From Georgenia sp. M64 (GTDB taxonomy: Bacteria > Actinomycetota > Actinomycetes > Actinomycetales > Actinomycetaceae): a DNA stretch of 64,000 bases. Location of the stretch: the NCBI RefSeq assembly GCF_038049925.1, contig NZ_CP145809.1, forward strand, positions 2,452,599 to 2,516,598. The letters run 5' to 3'. Position numbers and translations under genes: made by a program. The notes beneath the pieces were generated by a model, which was not told the DNA's origin, made no database searches, and was given only the letters and a program-made list of their open reading frames with translations. Shown one piece after another: positions 61,430 to 64,000 of this stretch. Numbering within the stretch: the stretch's first letter is position 1; each line of letters begins with the position of its first letter.

Positions 61430-61472
61430 CGCCTCCGCCGGGACGAGGCGCCGGCGGGCGCCTAGACATCCC

Positions 61473-62950
61473 ACGGTTCTAACGTGTCAAGCGGCGAGGG
61501 TTTCGCCGGTGTTCTCGGTGGTGTGCCAGGCGGTGTGCTCGTCGTAGAGCGTGTGGTGGCGCAGGCAGCCGTGGAGGATGCCGACGAGGCGGTTCGCGAC
61601 GGCGCGCAGGGCCTGGTGGTGGGTGGCGCCGCGGGCCCTGCGGGCGTTGTAGTAGGCCCGCGCGCCCGGGGAGACGTTCAGTGCGCAGAAGGCCTGCAGG
61701 TACAGGGCGTCGCCGAGACGACGGTTGCGGGCGAAGCGGGCCAGGACGACCTGTTTCTTGCCCGAGGCGCGGGTGATCGGGCTCATCCCGGAGTAGTTCT
61801 TCCGCGCCCGGGTGTCGGCGTAGCGGTCGGGGTCGTCCCCGAACTCGGCGAGCACCCGGGCGCCGAGCACGGCCCCGAGGCCGGGCTGGCTGAGGTAGAT
61901 CTCAGCGTCCGGGTGCTGGCCAAAACACGCCTCTACCTGCCCCTCCAGGGCGGCGATCTGGGCGCTGAGCTCCTTGATCACCGCGACCAGCGCGGCGGTG
62001 GTGGCGGTGTAGGCCGTCTCGATCCCGGCCCGGGCGCGCAGCTGCTCGCCGCGCAGGGCCGCCACGATCTCCTCGGCCCGTTGGGCCACGTAGCGTCGCC
62101 GCCCGGCCCTGCGCAGCAGGGCCTGCACCCGCGCCGGGGTCAGCCGCGCGCCCGCGTCCGGGCCGGGCGCGGCGGCCAGGACCGCGAGGGCGTCGCGGTC
62201 GGCCAGGTCGGTGCCGAAAGCGGCCAGGGCCGCGGGGTAGAACTCGCGCAGGTTCGAGCGCAACGTGTTGACCTGGCGCTGACGGGCCCAGATCAGCGAC
62301 TGGTGCGAGCGGGCCAGGACCTTGACCTGCTCGGCGATCTCGCTGTCCCCGCTGATGGGGTGGTGGTGGGTCCGGTCGGTGCGGACGATCTCGGCGAGCA
62401 CCAGGGCGTCGCCCTTGTCGGACTTGGCCCCCGAGGTGCCGTGCCGTTGCCGGTAGCGGGCCGCCTGGAGCGGGTTGATCGCGAAGACGACGTACCCGGC
62501 CGCGAGGAGGGCCTGGACCCACGGGCCGCGGTCGGTCTCGATCCCCACCAGCACCTCGCCGGCATCGTCGTCCTCGTCCAGGTGGTCGGCCACCACGGCA
62601 TGGAGCTTCTCGACGCCCTTGATGCCTTCGTCCAGTCGGCGCCGGGCCAGCAGCCGCCCGGCGTCGTCGATGATCGCGATGTCGTGATGGTCCTCGGCCC
62701 AGTCATCGCCGATGAACAGCATTCGTTCTTCCAGTCCCTTCCTCTCGACCAGAGCCACCCGAGGAGGACCAGCTGCGACCTAATGGATCAGTGCTCGCAT
62801 CGGCACGACATCCCACCAGCGCTCTTCCTCCTCGCCAACCGGCAGGGGCACGATCTAGGCGTAGGTCTCTCAAAGGACCTGGCTGCGAGAGTGCTCACCC
62901 GCCAGCGGCTCGGACACCAAGTCTGCTCCGAGCGGAGAGACATGATGTAG
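61473..62950 (-). mobile_element. IS110-family insertion sequence (limits approximate)
   Basis: A single transposase gene with a short right flank and about 230 bases of non-coding DNA upstream, between the DUF1801 gene and the CinA-type gene. IS110 elements lack terminal inverted repeats, so exact ends cannot be seen; the limits given are a guess that leaves the CinA promoter outside. In IS110-group elements the left non-coding end encodes a bridge RNA; a 177-base-class RNA would fit in 62723-62950. Confidence 0.65.
61487..62722 (-). CDS. IS110-family transposase (DEDD recombinase)
   Basis: 411 residues; the ATG at 62722 has GGAAG 5 bases upstream (a GTG at 62758 would add 12 residues). The N-terminal RuvC-like DEDD domain holds FIGDDWAEDHHDIAI, LVGIETDRGPWVQALLAAGY and GAKSDKGDALVLAEIV. 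A coiled helix region (about 165-270) follows. The C-terminal Tnp_20 domain has LSQPGLGAVLGARVLAEFGDDPDRYADTRARKNYSGMSPITRASGKK with the serine of the active site, and RALRAVANRLVGILHGCL. No internal stop, so it may still be active. Confidence 0.95.
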   Translation of the reverse strand: MLFIGDDWAEDHHDIAIIDDAGRLLARRRLDEGIKGVEKLHAVVADHLDEDDDAGEVLVGIETDRGPWVQALLAAGYVVFAINPLQAARYRQRHGTSGAKSDKGDALVLAEIVRTDRTHHHPISGDSEIAEQVKVLARSHQSLIWARQRQVNTLRSNLREFYPAALAAFGTDLADRDALAVLAAAPGPDAGARLTPARVQALLRRAGRRRYVAQRAEEIVAALRGEQLRARAGIETAYTATTAALVAVIKELSAQIAALEGQVEACFGQHPDAEIYLSQPGLGAVLGARVLAEFGDDPDRYADTRARKNYSGMSPITRASGKKQVVLARFARNRRLGDALYLQAFCALNVSPGARAYYNARRARGATHHQALRAVANRLVGILHGCLRHHTLYDEHTAWHTTENTGETLAA

Positions 62951-62956
62951 CCCCAT

Positions 62957-62962
62957 TAGGCT
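62957..62962 (+). promoter_or_regulatory. Probable -10 box of a leaderless transcript
   Basis: TAGGCT ends 7 bases before the ATG at 62970, and no ribosome site is present. Same layout as the ROK gene. Confidence 0.5.
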
Positions 62963-62969
62963 CCGGACC

Positions 62970-63698
62970 ATGCCCAACCCGACCGCCGCCATCCTCGTCA
63001 TCGGTGACGAGATCCTCTCCGGCCGCACCCGCGAGGCCAACGCGTACCACCTCGCCGGGGAGCTGACCCGGGTGGGGATCGACCTGTGCGAGATCCGGGT
63101 CGTGCCCGACGACCACGACGTCATCGTCGCCGCGATCAACGCACTGCGGTCCGCGCACACGCACGTGTTCACCTCGGGCGGGATCGGCCCGACCCACGAC
63201 GACATCACCGCCGACGCCGTCGCCGCGGCCTTCGGCGTCGGGATCGACGTGCGCGAGGACGCCCGCGCCATCCTCGAGGCAGCGCTGGTCGCCCGCGGAC
63301 GCACCGCCACCTCCGACCAACTGCGGATGGCGCGCATCCCCGACGGCGCCGGTCTCATCGTCAACGACCTCTCCGGCGCGCCCGGGTTCAGCATCGGCAA
63401 CGTCCACGTCATGGCCGGCGTGCCGAGCATCTTCGTCGCGATGCTCACCACCATCCTGCCCACACTCGAGGCCGGCGCCCCGCGCCTGTCGCGTGAGGTG
63501 CGCTTCGCCGTCGGCGAGGGCCGGATCGCCTCCCCGCTGCGCGAGCTCGCCGAGGCGATGCCGGACCTCAGCGTCGGGTCCTACCCGTTCCGCGAGGGCG
63601 AGCTCTACGGCACGAACATCGTCGTGCGCGGTACCGACGAGGCACTCCTCGACGAGGCCGTGGCGCGGCTGGAGGAGATCCGCACCCAGGTCGGCTGA
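62970..63698 (+). CDS. Molybdopterin-binding-domain protein (CinA N-terminal type)
   Basis: 242 residues, one domain only: AAILVIGDEILSGRTREANAYHLAGELTRVGIDLCEIRVVPDDHDVIVAAINALRSAHTHVFTSGGIGPTHDDITADAVAAAFGV is the MoaB/CinA-N signature with GDEIL and TSGGIGPTHDDIT. The C-terminal half carries a COG1058-like extension (GVPSIFVAMLTTILPTL, GEGRIASPLRELAEAMPDLSVGSYPF). The C-terminal CinA deamidase domain is absent, as in other stand-alone homologues. Likely a nucleotide pyrophosphatase-type enzyme or molybdopterin-binding protein. Confidence 0.92.
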   Translation: MPNPTAAILVIGDEILSGRTREANAYHLAGELTRVGIDLCEIRVVPDDHDVIVAAINALRSAHTHVFTSGGIGPTHDDITADAVAAAFGVGIDVREDARAILEAALVARGRTATSDQLRMARIPDGAGLIVNDLSGAPGFSIGNVHVMAGVPSIFVAMLTTILPTLEAGAPRLSREVRFAVGEGRIASPLRELAEAMPDLSVGSYPFREGELYGTNIVVRGTDEALLDEAVARLEEIRTQVG

Positions 63699-63716
63699 CC
63701 GGGCGCCGACAGCACG

Positions 63717-63748
63717 GGTCCCGCCGCCCGGCTCGGGGCGGCGGGACC
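63717..63748. terminator. Stem-loop between convergent genes
   Basis: GGTCCCGCCGCC (63717-63728) pairs with GGCGGCGGGACC (63737-63748) around an 8-base loop: a 12 bp perfect stem. It lies 18 bases after the CinA-type stop and 12 bases from the convergent gene's end, so it can serve both. Confidence 0.75.
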
Positions 63749-63760
63749 GGTCCGGGGGGT

Positions 63761-64000
63761 CTACCGGTCGGCGGCGATGAGGGCGACGTCGCCGTCGGGG
63801 GTGCTCCGCACGTCGGCGGCCATGGCGGCAGCGAGGTTGAGCCGCTGCCAGCTATCGTCACCCTCGTCGGTGAGGTCGAGCGGGTAGCCGGAGTCGATCG
63901 AGGTGAGCTCGAGGACCTGACGGCGCTGCTCGGCAGTGAGGTTTGGGTGGCTGGCGATGAGGAGGGAGTCGGCGCCCTCGGGAACGCTCATCTCCCGGCC
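63761..64000 (-). CDS. C-terminal end of a probable acid phosphatase (PAP2-like; 5' end outside window)
   Basis: 80 codons, open at the right edge. The sequence SLLIASHPNLTAEQRRQVLELTSIDSGYPLDLTDEGDDSWQRLNLAAAMAADV resembles the tail of secreted actinobacterial PAP2-type phosphatases, in which a HPxL...VELTxxxSGYPLD...SWQRLDLAxAxAA pattern follows the catalytic domain. The catalytic residues would be outside the window. An internal ATG at 63991 exists, but the frame continues upstream of it and the part seen is not a complete domain. Family assignment is by recollection and moderate. Confidence 0.6.
   Translation of the reverse strand, partial: GREMSVPEGADSLLIASHPNLTAEQRRQVLELTSIDSGYPLDLTDEGDDSWQRLNLAAAMAADVRSTPDGDVALIAADR

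Noticed and set aside
61430-61472. Terminator after the DUF1801 gene from GGCGCC-rich repeats
   Set aside because: The best stem is only 7 bp (CCGCCGG/CCGGCGG) with a 9-base loop in a G+C-rich context; not distinguishable from chance.

Overview
The window is G+C-rich DNA with third codon positions mostly G or C, many GTG starts and leaderless-looking promoters (a TANNNT -10 box 6-7 bases before the start codon). It encodes a GH36 galactosidase with a ROK regulator, actinobacterial two-component pairs, VOC and AraC genes, and an IS110 element. Together this fits the chromosome of an actinobacterium, probably of the Micrococcales. No rRNA, tRNA or CRISPR array was seen. All family assignments come from reading motifs, without database searches.

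Layout. (1) 1-6.0 kb: sugar and miscellaneous metabolism: the 3' part of an alpha-galactosidase gene, a divergent ROK repressor with a probable operator, a small conserved protein, an ammonia-lyase-like protein lacking the MIO-forming serine, and a SLOG-fold protein. (2) 6.05-34.2 kb, all on the minus strand: one continuous extracellular contractile injection system (eCIS) operon. It contains an AAA+ ATPase, DUF4255 cap protein, sheath, two tube-type proteins, LysM adaptor, split gpD/gpV spike, PAAR tip, gp25, two large baseplate proteins and a tail protein I homologue. It ends in two Cys-rich paralogues, a 1270-residue effector and a candidate immunity gene. The effector carries an LQxxxGNRG-type N-terminus, a helical core and a C-terminal deaminase-like toxin domain. 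A divergent LuxR-type regulator (34.5 kb) sits behind a promoter region with repeated GGATCC sites. (3) 35.1-54.8 kb: a defence island, visibly richer in A/T in places. It has a four-gene overlapping operon (type III-like Res and Mod, an OLD/GajA-like ATPase-TOPRIM protein, and a UvrD helicase fused to a RecB-like Fe-S nuclease). Convergent to it lie a 1.5-kresidue Sacsin-like ATPase with a DUF3883 nuclease-like end, an EVE-HNH endonuclease, a frameshifted DUF2075 helicase and the tail of a decayed helicase. (4) 54.9-64 kb: a TelA/XpaC pair, a NarL-type two-component system, a membrane protein, a VOC/AraC pair, a DUF1801 protein, an IS110-family insertion, a CinA-type molybdopterin-binding-domain protein and the 3' end of a probable phosphatase gene.

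How the parts work together. In the eCIS operon nearly every gene overlaps its neighbour by 1-20 bases, so assembly proteins, spike, cargo and immunity are probably expressed from one promoter region. No tail fibre and no canonical tape-measure gene was recognised. The defence operon joins modification, restriction, an OLD nuclease and a helicase-nuclease in one transcript, which suggests either one composite system or two systems (type III R-M and Gabija-like) locked together.
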